This document shows, in pieces, positions 5,717-6,871 of a stretch of DNA of 6,871 nucleotides. Positions within the stretch are counted from its first letter, which is position 1. The number at the start of each line of letters is the position of its first letter. Both the position numbers and the translations under genes were made by a program. Source of the DNA: Deltaproteobacteria bacterium (lineage in GTDB: Bacteria; Desulfobacterota_B; Binatia; UBA9968). The stretch covers positions 1 to 6,871 of the forward strand of contig JAUXIP010000113.1 in NCBI GenBank assembly GCA_030620935.1, in the 5' to 3' direction. The notes below the pieces were generated by a model that saw only the letters and a list, made by a program, of their open reading frames with translations, did no database searches and was not told the DNA's origin.

Positions 5717-6604
5717 CTATCGCTCCGCCTGAACGTTTAGCTCCATCTCGCCGATCTTCTCTATGGTCCCTTTGAGATGATCGCCGTCGGCTAGTTTACT
5801 CACTCCCGCCGGCGTGCCGGTCGTGATCAGATCGCCCGGGTGCAAGGTCAGACAGCTCGTGAGAAACCGGATGTGGTCGCGCAGCCCGCAAATCATGTCG
5901 CTCGTATGCGCGCTCATGGCCAACTTCCCGTTTTGTTCCACGTCGATGGAAAGGTCTTGCGGCTCTTCGATTTCGTCTTTCGTGACAATCCAGGGACCAA
6001 GAGCCGTAAAGGTATCGAAGCCTTTGCGGAGGTTTCTAGTATTTTGCCTGCCGCGCCCCCACGGGTACCGCTGGCTGATGTCCCAGCAGATCGTGTAGCC
6101 GAATACGTAATCCAGGGCGTTCTTCCCACTCACATACTTTGCCTTTTTTCCGATCACTGCGCACAGCTCGCACTCGAAGTCGACGTCCTCTGAGATTTTG
6201 GGAAGAATGACCGTCCCTGCCGGACCGATGATCGAAGAAGATGGCTTGAGAAAAAACTCGGCCATCAGCTCGTCTTTACTTAAAGAAGAGCGATCGGAAC
6301 TTTTATGCTTGACTCGCATTTCCTGTTGATGCTTCCTGTAGTTCGCCGCCGCCGCCCATAAGGAACCGGGATTTAAAATGGGCGCTAGGAGCTTGACCGA
6401 GTTCAGGGGCACGGGTGAACCCGACTTCAGGGAATCACTCGCGCATTGCATGGCGGCAGGCTGGTTCCCCAGCGTATCGATCACCTCGAGCATCGTATAG
6501 TCGTTCTTCAAATGGCCGGCTTTGACCAAAGCCTCTCCGATCGGATACACCTTGTCATCAACCACGGCGCCCGCCTGGTTCGAATTGTAGTGGCAGATTT
6601 TCAT
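5717..6604 (-). CDS. Fumarylacetoacetate hydrolase (FAH) family protein
   Basis: This 295-residue protein is of the FAH superfamily, metal-dependent enzymes that hydrolyse, decarboxylate or isomerise C-C bonds of dioxo or ring-cleavage products. The N-terminal domain (about 1-70) has the usual MKICHYN...GAVVDDKVYPIGEAL beta start. The catalytic domain begins near the LLAPILNPGSLWAAAANY segment (72-89). Metal ligands are visible as E144 and E146 in DVDFECEL (140-147) and D175 in GYTICWDIS (169-177). FDTFTALGPWIV (196-207) and HPGDLITTGTPAGV (255-268) are hallmark family motifs. Length fits bacterial members acting in homoprotocatechuate-type or other meta-cleavage routes. GGAGGT on the - strand (6612-6617) lies 7 nt from the ATG, a strong ribosome binding site. 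It is transcribed towards the other genes, so it is a separate unit. The role as downstream enzyme of the dioxygenase is inference. Confidence 0.93.
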   Translation of the reverse strand: MKICHYNSNQAGAVVDDKVYPIGEALVKAGHLKNDYTMLEVIDTLGNQPAAMQCASDSLKSGSPVPLNSVKLLAPILNPGSLWAAAANYRKHQQEMRVKHKSSDRSSLSKDELMAEFFLKPSSSIIGPAGTVILPKISEDVDFECELCAVIGKKAKYVSGKNALDYVFGYTICWDISQRYPWGRGRQNTRNLRKGFDTFTALGPWIVTKDEIEEPQDLSIDVEQNGKLAMSAHTSDMICGLRDHIRFLTSCLTLHPGDLITTGTPAGVSKLADGDHLKGTIEKIGEMELNVQAER

Positions 6605-6611
6605 CTACTTG

Positions 6612-6617
6612 ACCTCC
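6612..6617 (-). promoter_or_regulatory. Strong Shine-Dalgarno of the FAH gene
   Basis: On the - strand GGAGGT lies 7 nt before the ATG at 6604. It is a near-perfect match to the anti-Shine-Dalgarno and fixes the start. Confidence 0.8.
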
Positions 6618-6637
6618 AGTTCCCTAATAAAGGCACT

Positions 6638-6667
6638 ATACTAGTTCGGAAGGCTTGCCGACGGCAA
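6638..6667 (-). promoter_or_regulatory. Candidate sigma-70-type promoter of the FAH gene
   Basis: Read on the - strand, TTGCCG (6662-6667) and TAGTAT (6638-6643) are separated by 18 bp, a fair -35/-10 pair. The -10 box lies about 33 bp upstream of the start codon, allowing a short leader with the Shine-Dalgarno. The -10 match is imperfect, and an overlapping TATAGT is also available. Confidence 0.4.
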
Positions 6668-6668
6668 G
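6654..6668. promoter_or_regulatory. Perfect palindrome over the -35 box, candidate operator
   Basis: CTTGCCGACGGCAAG is two 7-bp half-sites around a single central base. It covers the candidate -35 hexamer of the FAH promoter, where binding of a dimeric regulator would block or modulate transcription. The regulator is not in the window. Confidence 0.4.
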
Positions 6669-6777
6669 AGAAAAACGAGGGAGGAAGATTAGACTCGAAA
6701 GACCTTCTGGAAGCTCTGGCTACAGCTACGGATGTTGCCCTTCTGGATAGCCGGACACCTATCTAACAGCTTTGTTC
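6669..6777. other. Intergenic stretch without a supported gene
   Basis: No complete gene is seen. A + strand reading of 6689-6766 gives LDSKDLLEALATATDVALLD followed by SRTPI and a stop. This loosely resembles the start of a rhodanese domain and follows a GGGAGG-like site (6680-6685), but has no start codon. It may be a decayed gene start or chance. Confidence 0.2.
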
Positions 6778-6793
6778 CAGGCTGCTCAAAAAG
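6778..6793. repeat. Right copy of the 16-nt inverted pair flanking the FAH gene
   Basis: CAGGCTGCTCAAAAAG matches the reverse complement of 5701-5716 at 15 of 16 positions. Together the pair encloses the FAH gene and its promoter. Confidence 0.5.
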
Positions 6794-6871
6794 ATCTTAG
6801 ATGCGAGGCTTCGACCGTGAGCTCCCCTCGGCCTGAGCTCGGGACGAAGGCAGCCGAACGGCGCGCGAAAA
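6794..6871. repeat. Probable dispersed-repeat tail, cut by the window edge
   Basis: After the 16-mer comes a stretch with two GAGCTC palindromes (about 6820-6840) and TTCGACC and CCGAACGGCG segments. It resembles the GAGCTC and TTCGAC-rich dispersed repeats found between genes in related genomes. No gene is seen. The stretch ends GGCGCGC near 6866; a GCGCGCCGG also occurs at the edge of the repeat region near 5570. Confidence 0.3.

Noticed and set aside
6446..6766. 106-codon + strand open frame opposite the FAH gene start
   Set aside because: Most of it is antisense to the FAH coding region and has no recognisable domain; only the 3' tail is discussed as a possible remnant.

Overview
The window reads as a catabolic gene cluster from a moderately GC-rich, Gram-negative-type bacterium. 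Short palindromic repeats lie between genes, a style I associate with uncultured soil, sediment or marine lineages (Desulfobacterota, Tectomicrobia, Binatota or similar). That placement is a guess from gene mix and repeat style; no marker gene is present.

Left part, + strand (1-2873): the 3' end of an inner-membrane ABC permease is followed 10 bp later by its ATPase, which is of the Fe(III)/spermidine/putrescine type. Next come a small DOPA 4,5-dioxygenase-like protein and a luciferase-like flavin monooxygenase. Middle, + strand (3041-4931): after a 121-bp inverted-repeat element comes a tightly coupled pair, an isocitrate lyase/PEP mutase superfamily protein and a DapA-like (class I aldolase/dehydratase) protein. 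The stop codon of the first overlaps the Shine-Dalgarno sequence of the second. Right part, - strand: an uncharacterised 196-residue protein with a possible PD-(D/E)XK nuclease-like core converges on the DapA-like gene. A repeat-rich 180-bp gap follows, then a fumarylacetoacetate hydrolase (FAH) family gene with a strong ribosome binding site and a palindrome over its candidate -35 box.

Together the enzymes (flavin monooxygenase, extradiol-type dioxygenase, FAH-type hydrolase/isomerase, two C-C lyase-fold enzymes) plus a solute importer fit uptake and stepwise breakdown of an aromatic or carboxylated compound. The substrate cannot be read from the sequence. Most striking, both neighbouring lyase-fold proteins have lost canonical catalytic residues: the isocitrate lyase-type Cys is Ser, and the DapA-like protein keeps its Schiff-base Lys but lacks the DHDPS Thr-Thr, Tyr and Arg. 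Their chemistry is therefore probably not that of the named parent enzymes.

No tRNA, rRNA, CRISPR array, transposase or complete insertion sequence was seen. The dispersed repeats are the only mobile-like signal.
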